A DNA stretch of 64,000 nt. Source: Ascaris suum. Taxonomy: Eukaryota; Nematoda; Chromadorea; Rhabditida; Ascarididae. Each line of letters begins with the position of its first letter. Position 1 is the first letter of the stretch. Made by a program: the position numbers and the translations under genes. Below, in pieces: positions 52,901 to 64,000 of this stretch. The stretch lies in NCBI GenBank assembly GCA_013433145.1, contig CM024168.1, positions 1,984,001-2,048,000 of the forward strand, written 5' to 3'. The notes beneath the pieces were generated by a model. That model did not search any database, was not told where the DNA came from, and saw nothing but the letters and a program-made list of their open reading frames with translations.

Positions 52901-54705
52901 TTCCCCAAACGTTTCTTTCCTATTGTTGCATCAATGCTAAACAAATCGCTTCTATGCATAAATCATCGTCCTCATCATACCCCACACCAACATTCTATTC
53001 ACTTTTTCGAAATTTTCCCTTATAAAAGAGGTAGACGAGAAATATAACACAAAACAATCATAAAAACAAGCAATAAACGAAACTTATGCTGCTCATAGCA
53101 TATAAGCATAGAAAAACTCTCTCAAATGCATTGGAGAGAAGAAGTATAAAGGGGTGAGAAATGAAAAAATTCAAAAAAGCATCCACCTTTCCGCTCGCCT
53201 AGAAGAAAAAACTCAATTCAAATTCACTCATCCAAAAACATGCATACCCATTTCAATAATAGATTGATTTCTATTAAATGAAATTTAACGAATAAGTTCA
53301 AGAAAAACTGAAAAATTACAGTCAAAAATGTGAGATCAATTTTGACAACGAATCAAGACGATTGGTCCCACCTAAAAACTTTAAAAATCTTTTTTGAAGA
53401 ATTTAAATCTTCCATTCCAATCCTCAATTCAAGAAATTTTTTCCCCTCCCCCATATTACCAAAGCACAAGGAATACCTTTAAAAGAAAATAGCGCATTCT
53501 TTCCTTCATTGCAAGAAAACTTATGGTTTTTAAAAAATTCTTATGGCATTCAACAACGAAAAATATTACAAAATTCACCGTATTTCCTATTTTATAAGAA
53601 CTTAGGTTCAGCGCACTCACAAGTCGAGGAATGGGTACATATTTAATCAGATATCTACATACACAATAGATACGGGTTACGATATGCCTGTCTTCAAAAG
53701 GATAATGGACCGATATTTAAGGAAATGTTGGTTGGCACAGAGGCGTGTTTTCCGTCTTATTGAATCTTATTGCTCAAATTATTCATACTGGAGGGCTTAT
53801 AAACCTACAAACAAGGAAATACGGCAACATCGTGAAAATAGAAAGCCACCTTGGTACTGGCTCACTGCGCCCGAATGAAATTCATCGAAGAGGCAAACAA
53901 GTCGACAGCCAAAATATTCACACCCGTTACGTTCGTTCTTCATTAAGGCCTCTTCAACTTCCTTTCTGTAACTGTCGTACCTGCAACAACATCAGCTGCG
54001 ACTTCAACAAAAACGCCCGATCGTATTAAATTGTAGAAAAGATATATGTTTTTAAAGAAACGGCTATCTGAAATACTGCCAGGTGTGCCCAAGAAACGTT
54101 CATCCTGCCAATAAAAATTAGCCGGTCACGATGCCATTCCGGGATGTCATGAGGTTTACATGAAAGAAACGTGTTTTAGAAATGAATAACCATGGAGCAA
54201 CAAGGGCTTCTGCTCAAGAGTAAAAAAGCATAGAAAAATTAAAACAGCACAGCCTTGAAGACAGTGACATGTCAGAGACCTTCAAACAATGGTTTCTACC
54301 TTGAGAGTTTTAAGATAGCTTAATAGAAGCCCGCACAATCGTACCCGGAGCAGTTTTAGACCACCTCCCATTCGAACAGATGGCCCTTCTTCAATTAAAA
54401 GTATTTAAAAGTATCAGATGCTCGTAGGCCCCAAAAAGTTTATTAATTAAGAAAAACAGTACCTCCATCTAGCTGATGCTGAAGGTCATAATTGTTATCT
54501 TACTTCGTGAGCACATTCCAATAAAAGAAGGCGCTTCGGATAGGAAGAACACAGAGCCCATTTTGAATACGAAAGCTTCTATCGAAGAGTGTTAAGATCG
54601 TCTCACCTATTTAATTCCTAATGCGTATCTGTTTTCCCCCGATGCATCTCGAGGAATGTTCCTGATATAGAATGTCATAGTTCCACAGACAGAATTAATG
54701 CATAC
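49968..54705. other. Interval between FAM76 and IFT70
   Basis: The right part should hold the unassigned 3' terminal exon and 3' UTR of FAM76, and the left part the IFT70 promoter. Pyrimidine-rich plus-strand DNA occurs at 52010-52230. Several minus-strand acceptor-like sites could start a last FAM76 exon (for example near 54664, 54487, 53198). I cannot choose among them. Plus-strand open frames of 60-95 codons (52288, 53684, 53745) match nothing I know. Confidence 0.4.
50095..50135 (+). repeat. G-rich purine tract
   Basis: GGTTGGGAGGAGGAGGGGAA and following GGGAGGGG, about 130 bp beyond the X-box on the IFT70 5' side. Quadruplex-capable. Confidence 0.6.
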
Positions 54706-57700
54706 CTGTTTACTGAGAGTACGTATTTGCTCGTGTAGTGTCCGCGTTAGTTCCTGATGTTGTTTCTGCAGTTGCAATATCCTCGCCTTACTATCGCGCT
54801 CCATTTGCATCATCTCCGCGCTTAGCGAAGCAATCTGAGCTCAATATCTTATCAATATAAAATATCATAAAATATCTACGCATTGATTTAAAACGCCATA
54901 AATCCAAAAATCATCGATGGCAAGAGATTTCATACCTTTTCTTCAGAGAAAAAAATGAGAACATAAACCATTAGAGACCTGCTTCCGGCATTTAGTCCAG
55001 TACGCAATATGAGGCTATAAAAGGAAGGAGGAATTGAATTCTTTCTAACAAATGGGAGAACAATGCACAAAGAAAAGTGCGATCGCAAATTCTTAAATGC
55101 CGGGGACCTCGAGATGCACTCCTCGTACCATAAGAATAAAATCCTTGAGAGTTGAAAATCTTCAAAATTCAGCTTATTTGAAGAATTGAGTTTCGTCGAG
55201 CGAAAGACTGCCCTCCTACCCAAATTTCGGCAATGTAGAGCAAAACCGTACAACGAATATATACAGAAGCATGTATCAAGAATCAAATGCAGACAGATAA
55301 AGCACAGATACCTGCAAGTAGCAGCAGTTTATATAAACGCATACCAAAGCAACAATACTTCAGCTACAAAACGTTTATGCCTAACATTTTTCGAGCTTCA
55401 TAACAAATGGAGAGAGAGGAGAGAGGGGTAGCGCTGAAATGACAAGAGTAAGGTGAGATTTACTGAGGAAAGAGGGAATTTCATTTGGGGTTCTATGGCG
55501 TTAGTTTTATTCACTTTGCAAAAAAAAGATAGATTCGATATCCCTTCATATGTGAAATTTTTCTTCTCTTCCCCATCGAAACAAACAACTCTGACTATCA
55601 ATTTATTGAACCATCCCAACACAAATACCTAGCTTGTTATCTTACGCCATTCGATACCAACTTATCCATTATAAGATCGATAGTTACTCCCCATATAAAA
55701 TCTAACCTTTTTATCTCTTTCAAGAATCAAACGTTCTTTTTCCGCACATTTCTTCTGTAATTCGTGAATCTCGTCTTTATACTGCTGCACAACAAGAAGG
55801 TGTTCCGACTGCGCATGTTCTGCACCCACATCTGTTGCTAATGAACTCTGAAAGAAACATACCGAACTTATTCTATAAAAAAGCTGTACATTAGAGAATG
55901 AAATCTCTGATTAATTGAACTGTTATTATTTATTATTTATTATTTATTATTTATTCAAGTGTCATCGAATAAAACATATTATTTAAAGCGCTGTTTGTGA
56001 ACGCCCACCTTAATCAGTACTAATATGCAAATTTTGATTCACCAAAATTAATACTAATAAAATATTTTCCCAATTTAGGAATTTATGATCCATTTCCAAA
56101 GTATGAAATTCATTTTGAATAAAGAAATAAATGTCTTTGATCAAAAAAATTTCGATGTAGAATTTGAATTTTCAATAAAAGAATCGGAAAGACTAATTTT
56201 TGATGAACATTTTCAATAGTATAGGAAATATTCGTCAACAATAGTATTCCCGCAGCCGTACCATCATTTCACATAATATTTGCATTTTTCATTCAAAAAA
56301 AAAAATCCACTAATAGCCGATAGTATAAAACATCATCTAGTATCTCATAAAAATAAAACAAATAAAAAGAGCTTCTTATAAAAGAGAAATAAATTCAGAT
56401 GATTCCAATAAACAAAGAAAAAATTATAACTATTATCAAAACAAGACAAATATAATTAATACTGCGATTATCAGCAATATAATTAAACTTGAAATTTTTC
56501 GAAACGAACCTTAGAAAATTTATGCCGATGTTCGTTTGCGTCATCATGCTTCCTCTTACGATGCGTTGCTTGCTTAACAATAACCGACTGCTTTTGAGAA
56601 CTTTGTGCTTCTTTGGCTAAACCTTTTGAAGTCGCTTTATGCGCCATTAAACACATTCGACATAATAAAGGCTTATCCTGGAAGATATTTATCCATAAGG
56701 AATTATTACTTGGATGTAAATAACAACCTTTCCAGGCAATTAAATTAAAAAATAAAAATGACCGTTGAGAGCCGCGAAATTAATATACTATTAGCACAGC
56801 ATAAGTTTGACGCTATATGACATTTATTCTTTCTTCACATTTCAACTGCCTTATGTAACATCAGGAGGGGCGATTAAAATTAAAACAACCACAGCCAATT
56901 ATATATGACTCAATCAGGAGTCAACTAGCAAAAAATAAGCCCACTTTTGCAATCTCAGCTGAGATCCTACGGGATGGGATTATTCCAATGCCGAATTTTC
57001 AACTCGATATGCAATAATATTAAGAAACACTTACGATGCGGAATCTTGAGAAAGAAAACCACAAAGCGGGAAGCACTTCAACAAATGGACTTCGAATCGA
57101 TATAGAACGGTGGCTTTGAGGAAGAAAATGGCTTCTGACGCCAACATTTGAATTTAGGCATCAATTCTCAGTACCAACTTTCCAACTAGACCACTAAAAA
57201 ATCTTCGGGATACAATTCACTGTAAAGTAGTAATTTTCGAACTTTCTTATTAATTCTTGAACTGGTAAAAAGAAATGGAGTTACCCTCTGTGAGGGATCC
57301 TTTGGGAAGGCCGCCTTCAATTTGCATTGTGCACACGCGACCGGTGGACCGTTCTTGCGTTCCGAATAACAACACCACACACATTTGTTGTCCAAAAACG
57401 CAGCCGGTAATTGACAGTACATGCATACTGTTGGCTGTAAACATCTTCATACAACACCACATAACATCAAACGGTTTCTAGTGTTCAAGCGTATTTTAAC
57501 TTGAAAATAATTTTGAGCTTGAAAGAAGAAGCATTCGGTCAGCTGCCAAAATATTCTTAATTGTAAATCTTCGTCGCTTGCAAAAATTCTCTAAAGAAAT
57601 AACCCAGTAATTCTTCGACGGACCTTGTGATTAAATAGATAAAGACGCAAACCTTTTAATTAGATAGAGAACCAACCTCAGACTCAGGTAAACATTATTT

Positions 57701-60347
57701 ATCACCAAATGAACCGCACCTTATTAGAGGAAAAAAAGCTCTTTGCCAACCAGTGCCAAGTTGCCGAGAAAATGAGCCTGACTTTAGCTGAGCGAAAACC
57801 TATGTAACCCTTCCTTTCAACAAAAATTTTCTGTCATATCCTCCCGTACAAGAACTGTCGCGGTCATAAAAAATAACGCGCAACTATTTTGATGACACTG
57901 GTGATGACACCAAAGGAACCACAGGCAAAACCAACGCACTGAGGAAAACTGCACCCACTCTGCATTTCCGTTTCCCTTCCGACAATGTCTCCAGTCCCAG
58001 TTCTTTGGTTTTCAAAAACATTAATAACAATTGTTTATCGCCATCACTCCTCCCGTCCGCTCACCTCCCACGTTCATTAATAACGAAGAGCTACATTCAA
58101 GGTCTACATCACCTCTCTTCATATGACTAAATAACTTGTGCATAAGCGGCTCTCTTTCTTCACCTTTTCCAAACCTACAAAGTCTACTAAAGGCTACTGA
58201 GCAGAACATCCCGTTAAAGTGGTGTTCAGCTTTCTCTAATTCCGACAACCAGTAATGCAACATTTGACATATATGACAGCAAATCATCTTTTGCAGTACA
58301 ACGATGCAGACGAGGGAAAATCGGATTGGGGAGAGGGTGAGGTGAAGGGGTAAGGCAAGAGGTAGGACGGAAGAGGGCGAGAGGAAGGGCCGAGATGGAA
58401 GGGGGAGGTGGAAGGTGGTGAGAGGGAAGGGAAGAAGGGGATGGGGTGAATGGGAGGAGTTGGGTAGAAGGGAATGAGAGGGAAGGGGCGAGGTGGAAGG
58501 GGAGAAGGGGAAGAGGTGGGGAGGGGGCGAGGTGGAAGGGGAGGAGGAGGGGTGAAAAAGAGTGAGGGGAAGGGGCAAGGTGAAAGGGGTGAAGGAAAGA
58601 GTGGGGGAAGGGGGTGAGGGGAAAGGGGCGAAGTGGAAGAGGGTGAAGGGGAAGAGTCGGGGTAGAAGAGAATAAGAGGGAAGAGGGAAGGGAGGAAGGG
58701 GAAGAGGCGCGGTGGAAGGAGGTGAGAGGGAAGGAGCGAAGTGGGTAGCGGTGAGAGAGAAGGAGCGATGTGGGAGGGGTGAAAGGGGAGAGTGGGGGGA
58801 GGGGTGAGAGGGAAGGGGCGAAGTGGATGGGGTGAATGGGAGGAGTTGGGGTAGAAGGGAATGAGAGGGAAGGGCGAGGTGGAAGGGAGAAGGGGGCGAG
58901 GTGGAAGGGGAGAAGGGGAAGAGGTGGAGGGAGGGGGCGAGGTGGAAGGGGAGGAGGAGGGGTGAAAAAGAGTGAGGGGAAGGGGCAAGGTGAAAGGGGG
59001 TGAAGGAAAAGAGTGGGGGAAGGGTGAGGGGAAAGGGGCGAAGTGGAAGAGGGTGAAGGGGAAGAGTCGGGGTAGAAGAGAATAAGAGGGAAGAGGGAAG
59101 GGAGGAAGGGGAAGAGGCGCGGTGGAAGGAGGTGAGAGGGAAGGAGCGAAGTGGGTAGCGGTGAGAGAGAAGGAGCGAGGTGGGAGGGGGTGAAGGGGAA
59201 CAGTGGGGGGAAGGGGGTGAGAGGAAAGGGGCGAGGTGGGAGAGGATGAAGAGGATGAGGCGGGATGGAAAGGGACGAGAGTGAACGAAGGATGCCAAAG
59301 AGACAACAAATTCACCGTTTTCATAATCATCAGCATATAGCGAAATGCAAGAAAAGTCTTTTTCGAACAACAAAACTGATAAACGACCGCATATCAATAC
59401 AGTTTCGGAGGATATCACAACGGGGAATCAGATTTAAACGAAAGAGAACGAATAAAGAAATTAAACGATAATATTTCGAAAGAAACCTTCCCATGAAAGA
59501 AATTTACATATTTTTTGCGCCTCTCAACGCAATATTCGTAACTCACGATCCAGAAAAAACTTCGGGAAAATCTCATGTACCTGATAGCCAAAGGAAATTC
59601 TGTAGTTAATCTGTGAGTTCGAATGTTGGAAAGGAATCCCACTCCTCCCCCTTTCGTTTGTTATGGTCATAGTCACTAAAGGTGGAACTTGCAACTCTCA
59701 ATGAAGGTAATCTCAAGAAGCCAACGCTCACCTTTCTTTTATATTTCGCTTCGTTCTTTTTACATTTGTCGCATTGAACTTCCGCCGCAGTACCAGGCCT
59801 TTAAATTGATTTCATTATATTTCATACAGCATAAGTAAGTGTTCACTGGAAATTACTTCATTTTACTATGCACCTTTCATTGAATGAAGTAATATTTAGT
59901 AAATTTTTTTTGTATGATCCAATGATTCGTGCATAATAATAATTACATTTTATAGAAATCCATAAATCCATGAACAGGTCTTGCACTCTGGAATTTTAAG
60001 CACATCCAGGCCAAATTAAGGCAGAGTTGGGCACTTTACGTTGTTTCATGCTTAATATTATAGCTGCTAAAAATCTGGGCAGAAGGTAGTAAAAAGTGTA
60101 AGTTCCTCTTGATATGTTTCTGGATGCCGACAGCACCGGAAGCGATGGTAGTTTTTGTGTTTCAAGGTTCTAAAATGCAGTGAAACCTCTCGGAATCGCA
60201 AAAAGTGTCGGTCACCAGCATCATTCCTTACCTCTGGGCACTCCTATCATCAATTAATCCGACCACTTCTAATAAAAAATAAAACACCAAAAGCGCTTAC
60301 TTTGTTTCAGGCAGCTCGGATCGACAGTAGCAGCATTTTTTCATCAT
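54706..60347 (-). CDS. FAM76 family protein (Cys-rich N-terminal half plus coiled coil), ends unresolved
   Basis: A homologue of vertebrate FAM76A/B. FAM76B is reported in nuclear speckles; the molecular role is poorly defined. Assigned coding exons: 60347-60301, 59798-59732, 57434-57285, 56677-56510, 55847-55707 and 54834-54706, about 234 codons, in frame throughout. The first half carries paired cysteines in family order: CCYCRSELPETK, VQCDKCKKNEAKYKRK, VCMYCQLPAAFLDNKC, CCYSERKNGPPVACAQC and LLCRMCLMAHKA. A basic, His-containing linker follows (THRKRKHDDANEHRHK), then a coiled coil from about residue 145 (QQYKDEIHELQKKCAEKERL, MMQMERDSKARILQLQKQHQ, EQIRTLSK). Vertebrate proteins are 300-340 aa. 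A short C-terminal exon is missing, as is the N-terminal segment with two more Cys pairs. MMKK at 60347 may be a true start or the middle of an exon beginning at 60353. Confidence 0.88.
55921..55956. repeat. (TTATTTA)n microsatellite in FAM76 intron
   Basis: About five copies of ATTTATT, 74 bp upstream of the 55847 exon start on the minus strand. Confidence 0.85.
58320..59280 (+). repeat. Polypurine (GGGGAAG-type) minisatellite in a FAM76 intron
   Basis: About 960 bp of nearly pure purine on the plus strand, built from short words such as AAGGGGCGAGGTGGAAGG, GGTGAGAGGGAAGG and GGTGAAGGGGAAG. A larger duplication is visible. GTGAATGGGAGGAGTTGG occurs near 58446 and 58832 (386 bp apart), GAAGAGTCGGGGTAGAAGAG at 58651 and 59061 (410 bp), and GTGGGTAGCGGTGAGAGAG at 58741 and 59151 (410 bp). 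The spacing change reflects extra short units in the second copy. It lies in the intron between exons 59798-59732 and 57434-57285, so the pre-mRNA carries almost 1 kb of C/U. The long Ser/Pro/Leu/Phe open frame across it on the minus strand is a by-product. Confidence 0.93.
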
Positions 60348-60353
60348 TGCAGT

Positions 60354-63300
60354 CTATATCAAATCTGCAATATCACAACGCAACGATAACACTGAAATCA
60401 ATGAAAAATACCCAAATATCAACGTTAAAAAATTTCTATCACATCAATAAAATATGCAAATTCGCTCTGAAATATGCAAATATGAATATGAAATATTCGC
60501 TAATATGAAATATCAATCATAATAATAGACCAATTTACGACTAAAGTTCGAGAGAATCCAACAATGCAACTACGAGTCCTGAAAATATTATGAAAATTTC
60601 TAGGATTTGATCTTTTAGAACGTCAGCAGATTCAAGTCAACATTTTCCAAACAAAATTTGCACCCTTCCACCCATCCATCTTAGCAGCTTTCTTTCTGAA
60701 ACTGGCTAAGAGCGGTCTAAGTTCAGCGAATACTCGTTTGTTTAAATTTTCAGGGGAAGTGAGCGCTAATTTGATGAAAATTTCTAGATCGACCTTTATT
60801 CAAATGTCTCAGCAAGTGGTCCGTAACCATTCTCCATCGGGTCGTGAGGAGTGCAAGTGCCCAAATTTCGGTTTGGAAAAGTTTGTTCGAGTGTACTGGG
60901 GATCCTCGAACATCTAATATACCAATTTTCGCTGGACTCAGACTATCTGCACCGTCACAGACATTCTCCACGAAGAATAGAGACAAAAGATGGGAAGGAG
61001 TGGAAGGAGTGGGAAAGCAGGTGGGAGAAGCAAATAGGAAAGAGAAAGCACACTTTGATCTCGAAAATTTTTTCAGATTTGAACACGACATCTTTAGAAC
61101 TCAATGCTACCAATTTTGGGTGCATCAGATCTTTGATCGACTGCCCCAGATCCCCATTTCATAGTATCATCGAGCATTTTTCCTCAAAACCCTAGACTTA
61201 CGTTTAGTTTAAGAACAAACGAGCTCTCATACTCAAAAACAATCCAGTTCCGGTCGAGCAGGGCCTGATAAGGGACAGATCTTAACCCAATTTTATGCAG
61301 TCATGGGTAAACTATGCCACCTCGCCGGTCGTAACCATACCCGGTACTGGAACCGGACTTGACCTAGATCCTTACACTACATGCTTTCTTTTCATAACAC
61401 AGCATAACACAGCACCTGCAATTCTACAAATGGTTGCGTGAAGCCACACGTGGTAGTCTTTCGATAAAAACGGTTCTTTTGTATTTGGCAACCTACGTCA
61501 TTTTTAAACAACCGTTGCAACGTTGTGTGGGAGACGGGAATTTCGTTTTTTTTTTGCAGGTCTGACATCCTCGCAGACCAATACACTCCTATGCAGCTTT
61601 TCCCCCTCATTCCATATTCTCGTATTTTTACAGAAATATAAAATCACAATCCAGGACATCCTCTCACGCCAGTGTCTCAGCGACCGCGCCCGCGCCCCTC
61701 CCCCCTTCCCTCTTTGCTCGGCACTTCCCTTCTCCTCAAACACTTGTAATAATTATAAATGAGCACCATCCGCCACACACGCTTCACAACTCCATTCCTT
61801 CACTATGCCACGATGAATTCTTGCAAAAATCGACGAAAACGTAAAAAAGCCAACGCCAAGTTTTGGAAGTGTGCCAGAATTCATATATTACTAGATAAGC
61901 AGGTTGACAACTGAATGAAATGGTTCCGAAGAAAAGAAATATTGTGTGTGGAAAGAATTTACCCAACATACATCTCTGCTCTTTTCTCACGTTGTCTATT
62001 GCTTCTAGCTTTAGAGGTGTTTCTCAGTTTTCGACCTATTTATTGCTGCGTTTATTGACAGCCGCTTTGAAACCAGAAAATATCCGCCCTCTGCTTAATA
62101 ACTGCTTCTCTTCCTTCTCCCTAAAATCCTTCAAAATTATTTTCGACCGCCCCCTCATCTGTTTTGCTGTGTCCAACCGTTTTGGCAGCAACGGGTGAAA
62201 GCCTTCTCGTAGTAAAACTCCGTCTTACGAGAATCTCTGTAAACTGTATCACTTTGTCATTTCTCGTTCAATGTTCTGGTCCCAATGGAGCATTTTTTTG
62301 ATTGTTCGGCGAACTTTTGGTAGCCGAGGGGGAGGGGAGGGTGAGGTGAGGTTGTTGATGCAATGTGGATTTTGTTTTCTTTTCTATGTTTTCTTTTTGG
62401 TTTTTTTGACTCGTCCACGAGGACGATTTAGAAAATGATTACAGCCCATCCAGCGTTGGGGATTTGCGTGTTTTCCTTAAAAGCTGGTCGTTGAGGAAAG
62501 AAGGGTCAAACCCTTTGGTGAGGTTCGTCTAAAATTTTCTTTTGTGGCAAATGTGGCAGTTGTTAATTTAGTCGTCTTATAGGATGTTGTTGTTTGTTTG
62601 TGCATGCCATTAGACTAAGCAATTCTTTTTGTAAGCAGTTCTTTTGCTTTCGTTCTACCATTCTTCGTACTTCTTTTTATTCCGCTCTTTTTTTCCATCA
62701 GTCACCATATTCTTCATTTTTTCTCGTTTCCTTAAATATTACTCATTTGCACTTTTTAAGTATCGTTTTTGGCTTTTTATCGTATTGACCTAATGATGGA
62801 GGTTAAATGTCGGGTACTTGTTGTGACCTTAAATCCGTTAGACCTATTACCGAGTTCGAATTTGCTCGTTATTCGTGACCACATAATATGAACATGTGCA
62901 CGTCGCTTTCTACTTGAGAGGCGTTCCCGACTAGGACAGTAATTCGTTTTTGTTTGTCCGGACTTATGTCGAAATCCTCGAGATCCGGACCCGCCGGATG
63001 TACTCCTCTCATAAACAGTAATGATGTGAACCATAAAAAGGTTCAGGCTGGTATCGGTATTTGCTGAATATTAGAAATCAGTTTTAAAGCATAGCTGAGT
63101 GTTGGCTAATTATATATTTTTCACTCACAAGAGTTCACTATACATTTTATCGCTGTTGGATTTATTTATCTTTTTTTTGCACTGCTACTACTAATATTTT
63201 CGCTTCGCTCAGTTACTTTATTCAGCTGTAGAGGAAGTTTCCTGTGGCGCGGAAATTTTTGGTTTTCATTCAGCGAAATAAGAATACGGCATTTAAAAGA

Positions 63301-63392
63301 TGAGATATGTGAAATTACATCGTCAGCGTTACATGCTCGTTGTTGAAGTGCTGTAAGAGTAATGTTGTCTTCAAGGGTGACAGGTAGTTGTG
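60354..63392. other. Divergent interval between FAM76 and RPL22
   Basis: It should contain the promoters of both genes and, if it exists, the first coding exon of FAM76, which I could not locate. Overlapping 100-codon frames at 60750-61195 and an 85-codon basic frame at 62777-63034 (minus) match nothing I know. C/G-rich tracts occur at 61680-61712 and 62325-62352. Confidence 0.45.
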
Positions 63393-63530
63393 ATGGCTCC
63401 TGTAAAGAAGAAGCAGGTTCCGAAGGGAGTGAGGAAGAAGGCTGGCGGAAAGAAGAAGAAGCAAATACTCAAATTCAACATCGAATGCAAGAATCCCGTC
63501 GAGGATGGCATTATGAATGTTTCGGACTTC
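63393..63530 (+). CDS. rpl-22: Ribosomal protein eL22 (RPL22), first coding exon, truncated by the window edge
   Basis: A component of the large cytosolic ribosomal subunit that binds 28S rRNA. The exon encodes 46 residues: [19 protein letters not shown], a lysine run, then [18 protein letters not shown] and NVSDF. These align directly with human RPL22 (about 128 aa), whose sequence continues with the RNA-binding core not present here. The exon ends at a GTTAGT donor at 63531. No continuation matching the family is seen in the remaining 470 bp, so intron 1 extends past the window. The ATG aligns with the human start. GGTGACAG just upstream could be a trans-splice acceptor. Confidence 0.95.
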
Positions 63531-64000
63531 GTTAGTTTTTTCTTCTTTTGTTGAGAACTTTCTCTTCATCCCAGCTGTCTATTTCGTCCAGCGAATGGGA
63601 TGAATTGAAAATGTTAGATTTATGCATATGAGTTGAAAGCAAATTACTGCAATTTGAAGTTTTCGTGTTAAAAGCGGCTAAGTATTGTTGTTAGTACATC
63701 TTTCCGTGCTCTGGTAGTCCCTTCTACCCTCTCAAGGATGGCCACTTCACAAGTGAACTGAAAAGCTCAAAAGAGTGGCCAAGGGCGAAAGCTGGCAGAC
63801 AGGGCGCTTACTGTTAAGCCCAAGCGATTCATTAACCAGTGAAGACAGGCAGGAATACGCGCTTCTATATCGCATTCGTCCTGCCAAGCTTTACACGCTG
63901 TCAAGAAAAAGTACAATACACGGGATAGTGCATGAAATTTTATTCGAAGTTGGTGGATGAGCTTTAAATCAGCAGGGGACCTGTTCTCTACGTTGCAGCA
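63531..64000 (+). other. Start of RPL22 intron 1
   Basis: T-rich at first, then GC-richer after 63700. It contains a hairpin: TGGCCACT at 63739-63746 pairs with AGTGGCCA at 63774-63781, with a second small stem TTCAC/GTGAA inside. No eL22 exon is recognisable in it. Confidence 0.6.

Noticed and set aside
53122..53198. Alternative last FAM76 exon starting ASGK
   Set aside because: In phase, but only the first few residues suit the family. The rest is AT-rich hydrophobic sequence running past this interval, and other sites are equally plausible.
53684..54029. Plus-strand frames of 64 and 94 codons that might be a transposon remnant
   Set aside because: No reverse transcriptase, RNase H, integrase or transposase motif could be seen in any frame.
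58021..59418. 465-codon open frame on the minus strand rich in Ser, Pro, Leu and Phe
   Set aside because: It runs through the polypurine minisatellite. Absence of stops follows from C/T-only sequence, a second frame is equally open, and it lies between homology-supported FAM76 exons on the same strand.
60750..61195. Three overlapping frames of more than 100 codons on both strands
   Set aside because: No recognisable domain. Simultaneous openness on both strands suggests composition rather than coding.

Overview
This is an animal nuclear contig, most likely from a nematode. It is AT-rich and full of long introns, (TA)n tracts and poly-C or poly-G runs. Many 3' splice sites are short and T-rich (TTTCAG type), and the ciliary gene has a perfect nematode-style X-box upstream. 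I cannot name the species. I see no prokaryotic gene organisation, CRISPR array or intact transposon, and no functional tRNA.

Layout. Four genes can be supported, with gene-poor DNA between them. (1) Positions 369-3867, minus strand: a six-exon gene of about 312 codons whose product I do not recognise. (2) Positions 3868-34906: about 31 kb in which I find no convincing gene. It holds microsatellites, two short tandem arrays, palindromes and a purine-rich block at about 31.1-33.1 kb with scattered matches to organelle-type rRNA cores. (3) Positions 34907-49325, minus strand: a complete 18-exon gene for IFT70 (TTC30, nematode DYF-1), 649 residues, reconstructed exon by exon with every reading phase consistent. 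A 14-bp X-box lies about 630 bp upstream of its ATG. (4) Positions 54706-60347, minus strand: most of a FAM76-family gene, with six exons assigned and both ends unresolved. One of its introns contains about 1 kb of almost pure purine DNA. (5) Position 63393 to the right edge, plus strand: the first coding exon of ribosomal protein eL22 (RPL22), which continues beyond the window.

How the genes relate. The genes are unrelated in function: a cilium-assembly protein, a nuclear Cys-rich and coiled-coil protein, a ribosomal protein and an unknown. FAM76 and RPL22 are divergent and share an upstream region of about 3 kb. IFT70 lies downstream of FAM76 on the same strand. Its own X-box and the 4.7 kb gap argue against operon-style co-transcription.

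Most notable observations: the X-box and possible spliced-leader acceptor of IFT70, the frequent AAG 3' splice sites, the polypurine intron tract, a GC-rich degenerate minisatellite directly abutting an IFT70 donor site, and the rRNA-like block. The last is a hypothesis, not a firm call.
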